A stretch of DNA of 64,000 nucleotides from Enoplosus armatus (GCF_043641665.1 NC_092193.1:18981446-19045445); one strand, 5' to 3'; positions 34,001 through 45,424 are shown, numbered from the stretch's first letter. A program made the numbers and translations. Notes: generated by a model from the letters alone, not told the origin.

Positions 34001-36084
34001 CATAAAAGCATTGAGGAAAATCAGATATGTTCCCTTTCTTGACTGGTGTGACACACAGTAGTGTGATGTGCTGTGTGGGGGTCTGAGGCCCTCCAGTACA
34101 AGCACCCTTTTGGCGTGCTGGCTTTCGTTACAGTCTGTGAATGTGGCTACAATCACCAACAGCTGATGGCGGTGAAGGTGGCGGTAGTGAAGAATAAATA
34201 CCAACTGCATTTCAACATCATTTGTACAGCTGCCAGCGCCCCAAAACACCCCCCACATTACTGAGCCGCTAATAGCTCCTATTCATTCCTGGAGATTTAA
34301 CCCAGATCAAAGCGTTGGCAGCAGAAATTGCTTTTAAAGTGTGGGAATCACAGAGAACGGTATCAGATTGGCAAAAGTCAATGAAGCTTAATGTCTTTGA
34401 GTCACTTTTGATTTGGCAACAACTGTATTTTACAGATCAGTATTTCACCAGCTATTTATACTAGTGTGTTTGTGTGTGAATGTGTGGTGATGATTAGTGA
34501 TGATGTTGACCTCTCAGTTCAGCGGGTGAGGACTTCAACAGCACACGCATGGCGCTCGGTTGCCTCATTCTGTCTGCTCACCCATCTATGAAAATGCTTT
34601 AAGTCCGGACTCGTGAGAGGCGCCAGTTTGCTGGTCCATCCTTTTGTCCTGTGAGGGCTTAGTGTGTGAAAAGGGGAGGTGTGTTCAAATCTGGCCATTA
34701 GTTACAGCTGGATGGCCCGCGCAACGCAGTGGGCTGTTGACCTCCGAGCCATATTGTTCACAGCGCTGTTGTTGTCGAAAGATGTTCTGATTTTTTTCAC
34801 ATCTACCATATTCTTAACTCAAACTGATCAACTGTCAGCTGATACGTACTGAGCTTTTTAAATCAATCAAAGAACCGTATTATTGCAGGGCAAAACAGCT
34901 TCAGGTGAAATAATGCACATCAGGCTGAGATCGTTTCCATGTTTTTCATGGGGGGGTCAGGCAGTCGCATTCCTTTGGTCAGGTGTTGATGGTTTGATGG
35001 CAGAGAGCTCACACAAACAATGTGCAAACAATCTGTGTCACTCCAGCTGAGCTAGCAGTTGCTGTTTTTTTTTTTTCTTCTTGGGCGTCATGGTCAGACC
35101 ATGGCATGCAGTTTGGTGAGGGTCCCAGGCAGCAGGCAGGCTGTGTGGGCCTATTTGTCTTGTCAGCTACTGGGATCATAAACTGACTTGTTTGTGACAA
35201 TGTTTTGCACAATAAATCATATGTAGGTTCATTTAAAAATCACTGTTAGGGTGCCATGCCACATATACTGTGGGCCTGGTGGCAGATTAAATAGTTTCCA
35301 CATGTTAACAGGGAGCCACAACAGTGATAAGAACATCGCTATAAATACACACACTATGAGCGTAACTATAAATGCACACACACAGTTTTAGCATGAAACT
35401 TGTTGCAGGCTTTAGACACACTCAGCTTTGCTTATTTTGGGATACATTCTACAATCCTACTTTTACAAGTGTGTGTGTGTCAACAAATCTAAACTAGCAA
35501 AAGCTACACCATTATATTATTATTTTACTTCAGTTATTCTTATCTTACTGAGAACATCTTTATACATGTTTTATATAAGATTTATTTTTTTTTATAAGAT
35601 ATGATGTTGGATTTATTTTGTCTTTTCTATTGCAGATGACAAATATAGTCCACCACTGACTAAGGGTGGCACCCCAACAAGACAAACCAGAGACAGGATA
35701 TCTACCTCCTCCTCAGTGAGAGACAGATCAGCTCTCTATCTGTCAAGAGCAGCAGCTATCGACTCCACAGGAGACTCAACACGGCCTGTGAGTTCCTGAA
35801 ATGCCTCTCATTCCTCACCACACTCGCAGGTCAAGGGCTTCAATAGGGAATGACCACTATGCTCTGTCACAAGGGGAGCGACTCCACATTTTACAATAAA
35901 TCCACTGCATGCTTTAAATGTATGGCACATGTGCAGCACAGGGCTAATATACATTTTAGAGAAAAGTATACTAACTTACTAACTAACTTACTCATGATTC
36001 AAACGGATCTAAATCACACTTTATTTTTCTGCTGTTCAACAGGAATTCATTGGCACTCAAGGAACAAGGGCTAAAAACAGCAAG
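31009..36084 (+). CDS. xirp1: xirp1 upstream coding exons A-F, EPLIN/XIRP2-like N-terminus
   Basis: Six exons with good splice signals and matching phases: 31009-31133, 31309-31372, 31488-31793, 32147-32225, 35636-35787, 36043-36084, totalling 768 nt or 256 codons, ending in phase 0. The product is Ser/Arg-rich. It includes RRTQSLKSLSGVQERSW near the start, QLVQQYQRYQSCADL across the A/B junction, a segment ALCALFESKATLQQSF recalling the EPLIN MFEKG region, and SSVRDRSALYLSRAAAID, recalling the KDRMAKYQAAVS motif shared by EPLIN and XIRP2. The start ATG is chosen as the first Met in exon A; the exon opens at an acceptor (30989), and its frame stays open upstream of the Met, so an earlier start in an unseen exon is possible. 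These exons can splice in frame to the Xin exon or to the LIM exon. Confidence 0.72.
33185..33440 (+). promoter_or_regulatory. xirp1: Candidate internal promoter and non-coding first exon of xirp1
   Basis: A TATA-like GATAAAAATC (33251-33260) is followed by an E-box CAGCTG, about 160 bases of purine-rich, ORF-poor sequence, and then a donor, TTTTA|GTGAGTATCA, at 33440. CCAAAATAGC upstream is one base off a CArG box, and TGACTCA (near 33174) is an AP-1 consensus. This arrangement looks like a TATA promoter plus 5' UTR exon lying in the intron after exon D. It would give a transcript starting translation at the Xin exon ATG. It is inferred from signals only. Confidence 0.3.
33768..33812 (+). 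repeat. Trinucleotide microsatellite (TTA)n
   Basis: TTA repeats with GTTG and AATA interruptions, inside the xirp1 intron. Confidence 0.9.
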
Positions 36085-37572
36085 GTACTGTATAGTTCAC
36101 TTTGCATCCTTTAATACAGTGTGAGGGTGCTGTTAGTATGTGTGCTGTGTAACTGACTCTTATTGTGCTTGTATGATCAAAGACACAGTTAACATTTGAC
36201 CTAGTACTGAAGAAGCAACATAATAGTAACATATAATGACATTTACATTTAGATAAAAGACGTGAGAACAACTTAACTCTTTTAATGTACCATACCATTT
36301 TCTGTTCCCATGGCCTCGGCATTACAATGTTAACATTCATTTCTGCATAATCAGGCAACAGTATTCCTTGAAATAGTAAGGTACAGTGCCATAAAACCTG
36401 AAACTGAAAATCTCAATGGGCTCGACCAATACATGTAAACATTAAAAAATAATAATAAATTAATTAATTAAGGAATTATCACTTGAAATGATGAAGTCAC
36501 TTGCAAATGACAAGGTAATACAAAATGTAAACCATGTTTTGGTGTTTCACTTTTACCTGTTTACTTTCAGATCTTGGGTAGATAATAATGAGAATAAATA
36601 TGAAACAAAATTTAAATCATACTCCAAACCTCTCTCAGCTAAAAAGAAATCAGGTTTGAATTTGAATCACTATCACACTATTACTACGCTTGTTTACTAG
36701 ATATGTGTGACAAAACATTTTTGTGTCTACAGACAAACAATGTGGTCTGTAAGTACCACATTTGGACAGTGACACATTTTCTGTTGTTTTGGCTCTGCAT
36801 TCGACCACGATGGAATTGAAATAAAACAGCTAAATTTTGAGGGTGTTCACATCCATTTAGGGTCAATGCCTTTATATATGGTCCCCCAATATTTGAACAG
36901 TGCAGCAGAACAATGAGAGCGCTACAATTCCTACACAATATGAACATTAAAGCTGCTATAATATATATAAATAACAATTGATCAAATCACTACATGGATG
37001 TGAAAGATGCCGCTTATAGTGATATCACCTTCTACAAAGTTTCCCGCATCTCTATGGAGTGAGTTTCAGCGTCTTTCAGCTCATTGCTTTGGTTTTCTGT
37101 CCCACAACTTTACCATTTTTGTTCAGTCGCGCCGCTCTCATCAGTGTTGTTTTTGGCCGCGTCAGTCAGCTGTTTCTAGCAAAAAAGCTATAAAAACCCA
37201 CTGTGGTGAACATAGTGGAGATATTTCCCTAAGGAGTTTGTGGAGACCAAAAACAGAGCTAAAAAGAAAGTAATATTGGAGTATTTGAATATTGCACTTA
37301 CATTTGGCAGGTCACCAGACTTCAAATTAATGATAATGTTGCTCAGTCTGCTGTTTGACTTTTTTTAAATGTGATAATACATTAGTGTTTACAACTTGTT
37401 TCTGCTGCCTCCAAGTGGCCAAAAAATAAGTTAATACAGATTTATATTTCCAGGTGTTTCTGTAGAGAAAAAAGGGGCAGAAGTTATTAATATAACTCAC
37501 AGTAGAGACTAGGTGTCTGTGATGTCTGCCTACTAACAGCTATGAAGTGTTTTGTTAACCCTGGTGTGACAG

Positions 37573-37615
37573 AGGATGGTTTGCTGTGAAAAACATCAAG
37601 CGAGCATAGACAAAG
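37573..37615 (+). other. xirp1: Possible small 5' exon before the Xin exon
   Basis: A 43-base segment sits between an acceptor-like TGTGACAG and a good donor AAAG|GTAAAG. Spliced to 37737 it would place an upstream 15-codon frame (MVCCEKHQ...) whose stop TGA overlaps the main start (ATGGCTGA). Splicing to exon F would give the same premature stop, so it would serve only as a 5' untranslated exon. A TATAAAAA sits at 37189-37196. This is a weak call. Confidence 0.25.
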
Positions 37616-37736
37616 GTAAAGTATGGCTTCACTTGCTAAAACGCATGTCATTCTAATATTTTCACGTACATTAACTAATACTGTTTTTGATGACTGAAAC
37701 CTGACAATATTACTCCCATCTGTCTTTCATTTAAAG

Positions 37737-40700
37737 ATGGCTGAAGCAGCCAGGAAAATCACAGTTTCACAATCATCTCATGATGAAGATGACCTGCCTC
37801 TCCCCCCACCTCCTCCTGTACCACCTAGACCCCTTGACTATGAGGGGCCTTCAGCATTAAGTGGCCTCCCTGTGCCTCCACCTAAAGAAACCTTTTCTAC
37901 GTTCTACCAACAACGGCAGAAGAGTGAGCTGAAGAGGCTCTTTAAACACATCCATCCAGACCTACGGGCAAGTCTCGATGATGCCGTGGATGATGAGATA
38001 ATGAAGGCAGTGCAGTCCGAAAACACTCAGGCAGCGGACGCAGCTTATCAGGGTGAAGTGCAGTCCATGAGGTGGATCTTTGAGAACTGGACTCTGGAAA
38101 ATATTGGGGACCCTCATGCAACCAAGAAGCTCCTATATGATGAGGAGCTGAAAGGTGGAGACGTTAGAGGCACATCCTCAGTGTTTGAGCACATTGACAG
38201 CACCCAACAAATGTCTGCTAAAAGACAGACTTCTGTCAGAGGGGATGTGAGAACATCAATGTGGCTGTTTGAGACCCAGCCCTTAGATTCTCTAAATCAA
38301 TCAAAAACAGAAGAAGGTGAACTGGTTGAAGCAGTGCTCAAAGAACCCATCCAGCCAGGAGATGTGAGAGGGACTCGGCTGCTTTTTGAGTCTAAATCAC
38401 TGAGTGACTTGGGACGCTGCAACTCCATAGAAGACCATAGCTTCCTCAAACTGAGATCTGAACTTCAGGAGCAGAAAGGAGATGTCCAAAAGACTGTAAA
38501 ACTCTTCCAGGCAGAACCTTGCTGTGTCATCAGAGACAACAGTGGCAATATCCATGAGATTAAATCCATCTGCAGGGAGGAGATCAACAGCAGCAACATC
38601 AGCACTGCCCGTTGGCTTTTTGAAACCCAGCCTTTGGACCTGATTAATAAGGGAACTGATGGGGTGAAAATAATTCGTGGTATATCGTTGGAAGAGGGGC
38701 ACAGAGGAGTTGACCAAAAGAGGTGGATGTTTGAAACTCAGTCATTTGACACAATACAAGAGGTCGTGGGAGTCAACAAATTTGAAGGAATGGTGGCTGA
38801 ATGTGCAGGAGAGGTCGATGTTGACAACAAGAGGAAGCTCTTTGAGATGCAACCCTTGGCAGCACTAAAAGGAGACTCTGCAGAAAAGTCTTTGGAAAAG
38901 GAAGAAGTTATTGGGGGAGACGTCAAGACATCTCTGTGGCTATTTGAAACTCAACCCATGGAGACCCTTAATGACAGCTATGAAGTTGGGCGTTTGAAGA
39001 AAGTTACCCTTTCAGCTGAAGAACAAGGAGAAGTAAAAGGCAAAAAACAAATATTTGAGAGCTGCAATATTCAAAAGAACAGCACATTCAAGGATCAAGA
39101 GATTGAAAAGGGCGATGTTAAGGGATTCAAACATCTTTTTGAAACAATTCCTCTGAACAAAATTGCTCATTCTGACAAGGAGATTATTGAGAAGGAAAAC
39201 GCTATCGCAGCAGGAAACGTAAAAGGTAACAAAGCAATGTTTGAGACAACTCCTTTATATGCAATAAAGGACAGCTCTGGAAACCTCCATAAGGTCACAA
39301 CAGTCAGCCGAGAAGAATTCATCAAAGGGAAGGTCCAAAACTATAAGTGGATGTTCGAGACCAAGCCTTTAGACGAGCTTGCAGAGGGAAAAGGAAATGT
39401 TGAGGTAATCAAAGGCATCACCAGACAGGAGGATACAATGGGTGATGTCAAGATGGCAAAGTGGCTTTTTGAAACCCAGACAATAGATGGGATCCATTCC
39501 AAGTTCAACCAGACAGAGCAGAACACTTCTGTAGAAGAGGAGCCTCGTAAAGGTGATGTCAAGACCTGTAAATGGTTATTTGAGACACAACCAATGGACA
39601 ATTTGTATGACAAATCAGAAAAAGTAAATGACAAAGAAGCCATTGACAATACCAATGTCAAGTCCATTACTTGGCTTTTTGAATCACAGCCTCTAGACAG
39701 CATCAAAGATACCAAAGAGTACAATTTAAAGCTATGCAGCACCATACAAGATTCTGTCAAATCGGAGGCTGGTGTTCAAACAGTCAAACATCTTTTTGAA
39801 ACAGAAACCTTGGATAGAATAAAAAAGGCTGCAAATTCTGAACACGATGTGAGATGTGTCAGCCAGGTCAACTTTCAGTCCGGAGATGTCTCAAGAGTCA
39901 AAGAACTCTTTGAATCCCAGTCCCTTGATGAAATAGGATCAGAAGTGGTGACAGCATCTGATGAACAGAAACAAGATGAACATGTAGAAAAAGGTTCGGT
40001 TCATACATTCACTTGGATGTTTGAAAACTGTCCAATGAACCTGATCAATAAAGACAATGATGATGCAAACATTCAGAGAGTCAGTGGTGCAGAGAGTGGT
40101 GATATACGAAATAAAAAGTTTATCTTCGAAACCTCCTCACTGGACAAAATCCAAGACCAACCCCTTGAACAGAAGTCAGACTCTGTGGACCAGCCTGTGA
40201 GCAATGTTGACGTAAAGACAAGCACCATGATGTTTGAGTCCCTGCCACTGTATGCCATCAGAGACAAAGAGGGCCAGTTTCATGAAGTTACAACTGTGAA
40301 AAAAGAGGAGGTAATGAGTGGTGATGTAAGAGGAGCAAGGTGGATGTTTGAGACAAAACCCCTTGACGCCATCAAGGCAGAGAATGAAGTTTATGTGATC
40401 CGAGCCGTCACCCAAGAAGATGTCAAGAAAGGGGATGTCAAATCGGCCAGATGGAAGTTTGAGACACAACCTTTGGACTCCCTTACCAGCCAAGATGAGC
40501 CCTTTGTCAGGGTCATTGAAGACTTAGGAAGCGGTAATGTGCAGCTCAATAAACAGATATTTGAATCTGAGCAGTCATGCAAAAAGTTCGTACGAATGGT
40601 TAGTGTCACTGATGTCCAGCATGGAGATGTCAGGACCTCCACCTGGCTTTTTGAGAATCAAACCATTGACAGTTTGAAAGGGGAACCTCAGGAGCAAGGT

Positions 40701-43700
40701 CCAGTAAAAACAGTCCACAGAGAAGACAGCCAGAAAGGAGATGTGAAACGTTGCACTTGGCTGTTTGAATCGCAGCCATTGGACAAGATCAAGGAGTCTG
40801 AGAGTACCTCAGTCCAAGGTACTGAGAAGGAGATACCAAAAGCTGATGTGAAGTGCACTACCTGGCTCTTTGAGACCACTCCACTGGACAAAATCACTGT
40901 CAACAGTGTTGCTGACACCCTGTCCTATCTGTATCAAATGACTTTTGTTCACTCAAGTGGCATCATAATAGAAGCAAATGAGAGTACAAATGTTAACATG
41001 GCAAAATATATGTTGGAAAGCAACAAAGGTGTGCAAATCCAGAAAGAAGAGGTTGTTGGGGGTAACATCAGGAACATCATGTTACAACTCTTACTCAAAC
41101 CAACCCTAAAGCCCCAAGTTAGTCTCCTTAGAGAAGTGGAGATGGGTAAAGTTAATACCACAGTAGTAGAACTTCCAGTCTACCAGTCAGCCACAACCAT
41201 CAACCTCGAGAGGGATCAAAGAATACAAAACATTGTCCAGATGATTGATGAATTGCTTGTTCAAGAAAAGGATTTGAAAAAAGGAATCATAATGCAAGAG
41301 ACTGCCGGGGGACAAGCAGAGATGTCAGTTTATTCACTCATCTGCAATTATGAAACCAAAGCTGAGAGTCATGTTATAGAAAAGGGAGATGTTAAGTCTA
41401 CGATTGGAAATCTTTTAGCTACTGCCAATAGTCAGAGGACTGCAGCATCATGTAGAGTGGACGAAAATGAAAAGGGAAATGTGAATTTATACAAACGTTG
41501 CATTGAGAAAGGCGATCTGCACTATCTGAAAAGTCTTCATACTGAGACGTCAGGAGATGAAGTTGATCACAGCCTTCTGGCTGAGGAGCACATTGAAATA
41601 GTTCAGGGGGATGTGAAGGAAGCAAAGAGAAGTCTCTGTCAGCAAAAAGAGCAGGCAGAGCGAACCATTTCTGATGTTTTGCCAGGGGATGTAAAGAACA
41701 CCAAAAAAGTTTTTTCGTCAGAGTGCTCTCTCAGTGTTGAAAACTGTGTTCCAAAGGAAGAAATAATCCCTGGGGATATCTCATCAGCAAAGCAACAACT
41801 TGCAGTAAAGCCACCTGTCATGGTAGAAAAAGAGGAAATCGTGGCTGGGGACATCAAGGCAACAATGCAGTCATTAGAGCGTGCAAAGCAACAGAGCCTG
41901 TGTGTGGAGCGGGAGATCATTAAACCTGGAACTATCTATGACATGAACTTGTCAGGTCCTGAAATAGAAGGAAGCCAAGCACAAAAAGAGGTCATTATAT
42001 CCGGAGATGTGAAAGCAGCTAAAAAGTCTCTTGAAATAGCTAAGCAGCAAAGCATGCACGTAGAGCGTGAAGTCATTGTCCCTGGAAAAATATACAATCT
42101 GAATGTCACAGCACAAGAGGAAAGCTCCTCAGCAGTGATGCAATCTACATGTTCGTCTTCCTCCAGATGCCAGCAAATCAAGACTTATCCAAAGGTCAGT
42201 GATGCAGAGAAAGATCAGGAAAGCCATGTTTCCTTTGAGGATTGTCAACAAAGTGCAGTTATAGTCAGTAATTGTGCACCAGAATCACTGCCACCTTTTG
42301 TGAGTTGTGAGTGTAATGGTCAGACAACAGAAGATGAAACAGAGGGAGTTATCAGAGGAGATGTGAAGGCAGCTATTAGGTCTCTGCAGAGTGCAGCAAC
42401 GGAGCAGAAGCTCCTAGATAAAGAAGATATTGTAAGAGGTAATGTCCAGTTGGCTCTGCAATCTCTTGAGAAGTCTAGTGTAAATGTATCAAAAGGAGAC
42501 TATAAAGCTGCAATGATATACAGAAATTCAGGGAAGGCTTGTTCAGGGAGGAGCAAGACTGTTCACAAGCAGTGTGTTGTGGTGTCTATGCCTCCATCTG
42601 ACACAAAACTGTCTCCTTCAATTTCAGTAACCTGTGAGGGACAACCATCCATTACAACACAGAATTCAACACTCAACCCTGTAGCAAATGGAAACTCTAA
42701 AACATCCAGCTCTGAGAGTGTCACTCCACCTCCACTCCCTCAAAAGACAAGTGAGAAATCGCAGAAGCCAGCTTTACCTCCAAAGCCACAATGGACAAAA
42801 TCAGTAGTTGGGGAAGAACAGAATATTTCACCAACTTCTGCTACCAAAGTCACTTACCCCATTAAAGACAACATAAAAAGCACAATGATTCCTCCAAAAC
42901 AAAGCAAGCAGTTTCCTACGCTTTCTTCAGATAAACTACAAGAAACCACAACACATGACAAAATCTGTAAAGAGACCTTACATGAAACATCCCACCAAAC
43001 CTGTGTTGCTGAAGCAGTGCAAGATTCAAATCAACCAACTGAACGTCTACCAATGGACTCCAAGGCTCAGGAAATTAAGAAAAACAAAACAGCACCACAA
43101 GGTCATAACAGTCAAAGCAAACCAGACTGCCAAGTAATGATGTCAAACAACGCTAAAGTGGAAATGGAGAGAAATGTAATACAGAAAATCAATGCAGCTG
43201 AGGAGATACAAATGTGCATGAAGAATTATACAGAAGAGGGTGAACATGGAATGAACATGAGCTTGCAGGCTGCTCTACAGAACTTAGAAAGTGAGACTCT
43301 GGACAAAAGAGCCCCTTTGTTGTCCAAGAAGGTAAAAGTAATAAATGATAATAATGTTAGTGACTATAAACAAACCACCGCTCAACACAAATCACTTCCA
43401 CAACCTCCCAAAAAACAACACAACACTAAAGACACAGTGAAAACATCAATGACCAAAAGTCCAGTTGATGCATGCCATATACAGCAAAATGATGATAAAG
43501 TTGTTTTAAGAGAGAAGAAAGTAAAGGAGACAGATGATGAAAGACGACAAAGGCTTTCTGTCCACAAGGAGGAGATCATGAAAGGAAATGTGAAAGCGGC
43601 CATGGAAATCTTTGAAAATTTGAGAAAACGAGAAGAACTCAAAGGAATCCTGTCTCAAGTGCATGAGATAGAGGGAGAAACTAGCAGTGCAGACGTTAGT

Positions 43701-44711
43701 TCCTTGAACACATTGTATGAGAATGTCCCTCCTTGGATGGTCACACCAAGTAGAAGTGCAAAGCAAAGTAAAACGGAGGAAAAGAAAGTTGAAGTAGAGA
43801 CACAGGATGATGATCTAGAAAGCATATCCTCAGTTGAGACGGCATTTGAAGATCTGGAAAAGGCAAGCAAGGAAATAATGAATCTGAAGGAACAAACGCT
43901 AACAAAACTTCTTGATATTGAAGAGGCAATTAAAAAGGCTTTGTACTCCGTCTCCAATCTGAAGTCTGAGGCTGACATCGCTGGGTTGTCAGGACTGTTT
44001 GATGAATCTTTGAAATCTGATCAAAACGTTCAACCTACCAACAACATCAGGAAAATAAGTATTGTGTCAAGCAAGGCCAAATCAGATCAAACGACATCTG
44101 ACGCGAATATGCAAACAGTTTCGGATTCAAGTCCTTCTAAACAAGAACTGCCCAGACAAGTGCACAATAAGCCACTCATCAGACAGTCCTCTTCCCAGTC
44201 TTCCCCATCATTCATATCCATTCACTCAGCTGCCAGAAGGCCTGCCGAACAACCCATGTCTCCCATGTCGACATTTAAACCAAAAACAAAGGGTCATTCT
44301 CAAAGTTGCCATGATGCAAATAGAGATCTTGGACAGGAGTCTGCTGCTGCCGAGTCCTCAAAAAATGGCCACAGTCCTGCACAGCGCAAGGTCAGTGTGC
44401 TCGAAGTGGAAACCGTTCCAGAGCAACCCGCCGGAATAATTGGCACAAAGACTGTCAGTGAAACATATGAAGAGACCGATGGCTTTGGCAATGTATTTGT
44501 TTCTTCTGTGACTTCAACATTTGTCACCAAACAGTCCGACAGCAAATCATCTGCACTGTTTGAAGTAGTTGGGAGTCCAGCCAGATATGAAGTCATGACA
44601 TCCCCATTAATTCGAAGATCCGGTCGCCCTTTTGAAGATAAAGTGTCGAACAACGCCAAGGAGGAAGGGACGGTGTTTGTAACATTCAGCCAACCAAAGG
44701 AAAAGCACTAA
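37737..44711 (+). CDS. xirp1: Xin actin-binding repeat protein 1, giant single-exon Xin module
   Basis: Xin proteins bundle and protect actin filaments at intercalated discs and myotendinous junctions of striated muscle. This exon of 2325 codons begins at an acceptor (TTTCATTTAAAG) directly followed by ATG, and ends in its own TAA. Residues 18-33 are DLPLPPPPPVPPRP-like, a Mena/VASP- and SH3-type proline stretch, followed by the family motif QQRQKSELKRLFKHIHPDLR. From about residue 105 to 1045 I count about 27 Xin repeats of the form GDVKxxxWLFETQPLDxI. Beyond that, degenerate GDVKxAxxSL units continue, including one near residue 1950 (GNVKAAMEIFENL). The C-terminus has LTKLLDIEEAIKKALYSVSNL and SETYEETDGFGNVFVSS, both like mammalian XIRP1. 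Repeat number and the GDVKAAKKSLE units recall XIRP2, but the region between Xin repeats and tail (GIIMQETAGGQAEMSVYSL) and position by csrnp1 favour XIRP1. Confidence 0.92.
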   Translation: MAEAARKITVSQSSHDEDDLPLPPPPPVPPRPLDYEGPSALSGLPVPPPKETFSTFYQQRQKSELKRLFKHIHPDLRASLDDAVDDEIMKAVQSENTQAADAAYQGEVQSMRWIFENWTLENIGDPHATKKLLYDEELKGGDVRGTSSVFEHIDSTQQMSAKRQTSVRGDVRTSMWLFETQPLDSLNQSKTEEGELVEAVLKEPIQPGDVRGTRLLFESKSLSDLGRCNSIEDHSFLKLRSELQEQKGDVQKTVKLFQAEPCCVIRDNSGNIHEIKSICREEINSSNISTARWLFETQPLDLINKGTDGVKIIRGISLEEGHRGVDQKRWMFETQSFDTIQEVVGVNKFEGMVAECAGEVDVDNKRKLFEMQPLAALKGDSAEKSLEKEEVIGGDVKTSLWLFETQPMETLNDSYEVGRLKKVTLSAEEQGEVKGKKQIFESCNIQKNSTFKDQEIEKGDVKGFKHLFETIPLNKIAHSDKEIIEKENAIAAGNVKGNKAMFETTPLYAIKDSSGNLHKVTTVSREEFIKGKVQNYKWMFETKPLDELAEGKGNVEVIKGITRQEDTMGDVKMAKWLFETQTIDGIHSKFNQTEQNTSVEEEPRKGDVKTCKWLFETQPMDNLYDKSEKVNDKEAIDNTNVKSITWLFESQPLDSIKDTKEYNLKLCSTIQDSVKSEAGVQTVKHLFETETLDRIKKAANSEHDVRCVSQVNFQSGDVSRVKELFESQSLDEIGSEVVTASDEQKQDEHVEKGSVHTFTWMFENCPMNLINKDNDDANIQRVSGAESGDIRNKKFIFETSSLDKIQDQPLEQKSDSVDQPVSNVDVKTSTMMFESLPLYAIRDKEGQFHEVTTVKKEEVMSGDVRGARWMFETKPLDAIKAENEVYVIRAVTQEDVKKGDVKSARWKFETQPLDSLTSQDEPFVRVIEDLGSGNVQLNKQIFESEQSCKKFVRMVSVTDVQHGDVRTSTWLFENQTIDSLKGEPQEQGPVKTVHREDSQKGDVKRCTWLFESQPLDKIKESESTSVQGTEKEIPKADVKCTTWLFETTPLDKITVNSVADTLSYLYQMTFVHSSGIIIEANESTNVNMAKYMLESNKGVQIQKEEVVGGNIRNIMLQLLLKPTLKPQVSLLREVEMGKVNTTVVELPVYQSATTINLERDQRIQNIVQMIDELLVQEKDLKKGIIMQETAGGQAEMSVYSLICNYETKAESHVIEKGDVKSTIGNLLATANSQRTAASCRVDENEKGNVNLYKRCIEKGDLHYLKSLHTETSGDEVDHSLLAEEHIEIVQGDVKEAKRSLCQQKEQAERTISDVLPGDVKNTKKVFSSECSLSVENCVPKEEIIPGDISSAKQQLAVKPPVMVEKEEIVAGDIKATMQSLERAKQQSLCVEREIIKPGTIYDMNLSGPEIEGSQAQKEVIISGDVKAAKKSLEIAKQQSMHVEREVIVPGKIYNLNVTAQEESSSAVMQSTCSSSSRCQQIKTYPKVSDAEKDQESHVSFEDCQQSAVIVSNCAPESLPPFVSCECNGQTTEDETEGVIRGDVKAAIRSLQSAATEQKLLDKEDIVRGNVQLALQSLEKSSVNVSKGDYKAAMIYRNSGKACSGRSKTVHKQCVVVSMPPSDTKLSPSISVTCEGQPSITTQNSTLNPVANGNSKTSSSESVTPPPLPQKTSEKSQKPALPPKPQWTKSVVGEEQNISPTSATKVTYPIKDNIKSTMIPPKQSKQFPTLSSDKLQETTTHDKICKETLHETSHQTCVAEAVQDSNQPTERLPMDSKAQEIKKNKTAPQGHNSQSKPDCQVMMSNNAKVEMERNVIQKINAAEEIQMCMKNYTEEGEHGMNMSLQAALQNLESETLDKRAPLLSKKVKVINDNNVSDYKQTTAQHKSLPQPPKKQHNTKDTVKTSMTKSPVDACHIQQNDDKVVLREKKVKETDDERRQRLSVHKEEIMKGNVKAAMEIFENLRKREELKGILSQVHEIEGETSSADVSSLNTLYENVPPWMVTPSRSAKQSKTEEKKVEVETQDDDLESISSVETAFEDLEKASKEIMNLKEQTLTKLLDIEEAIKKALYSVSNLKSEADIAGLSGLFDESLKSDQNVQPTNNIRKISIVSSKAKSDQTTSDANMQTVSDSSPSKQELPRQVHNKPLIRQSSSQSSPSFISIHSAARRPAEQPMSPMSTFKPKTKGHSQSCHDANRDLGQESAAAESSKNGHSPAQRKVSVLEVETVPEQPAGIIGTKTVSETYEETDGFGNVFVSSVTSTFVTKQSDSKSSALFEVVGSPARYEVMTSPLIRRSGRPFEDKVSNNAKEEGTVFVTFSQPKEKH

Positions 44712-44786
44712 ATAATACAGATGTTTCCCTCTCCTTTAATTTTAGGAAAGCAGTTATTCCATTTGTGTATTTATTACATTGTTTTC

Positions 44787-44792
44787 AATAAA
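44787..44792 (+). terminator. xirp1: Poly(A) signal for the Xin exon
   Basis: AATAAA lies 75 bases after the Xin exon stop codon, and another AATAAA follows near 44961. A transcript can end here, making the Xin exon a terminal exon alternative to the LIM exons. Confidence 0.6.
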
Positions 44793-45094
44793 AGGTTTTG
44801 TTAGTCATAAAATTGATCTTATGAAATCATAAAAATGTTGACTTTTAATTAAAAAATGTGTCTTATAGATTTTATACTGTAACCACATGATAAAGTGTTA
44901 AGTTCTTTTAGTAGCTAAGCATATAGTTGATACTGTATGTTCTGTTGTGTAAATTGTCAAATAAATAACAGTTGTGAACAGATGTGATAGTCTTTTCCAT
45001 ATACTGGTCCCTCATTATTACTCCACAACTTTTAAAACCCAAAGTGAAATAAATATTGAAAATGAATGTGGGGCAACCACATCATCATCAGATT

Positions 45095-45275
45095 TTGGGA
45101 AAATCATCGATGGCAGGATCGCTAACACCAGCCAGTTAACTTACGAAAGCCTGGAAACAGGGTGAAACAGTTAACCAGACTCAGTCCAAAGATAACAAAA
45201 TTCTCCTACCAGCACCTCTACAGCTCACTAATTAACATGTTATATCTTGTTTAAAGCGTAAAAACCACAACATGC
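45095..45275 (+). repeat. Half copy of palindromic MITE-like family
   Basis: It contains GGAAACAGGGTGAAACAG, then CAGTCCAAAGATAACAAAAT and CAGCACCTCTACAGCTCACT, then AATTAACATGTTATATC. These blocks match one arm of the element at 49.4-50.2 kb. It lies in the intron between the Xin exon and the LIM exon. Confidence 0.65.
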
Positions 45276-45424
45276 TGTATTACAAAAATCCTTTAAAACA
45301 TTTTTTATTTATATAATAAATCATTCCAATACAGACAAAAGGTTGGAGACATAAAAAGATCACAGAAAGGTCAAATGAAATTAAATGTTTAACATGTTAA
45401 ACGTAATTTGTTTTATCACCATAG

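Noticed and set aside
38397..43978. Many minus-strand frames of 60-140 codons across the Xin exon
   Set aside because: They arise from the repeated codon pattern of the Xin repeats read in reverse; none has a family match.
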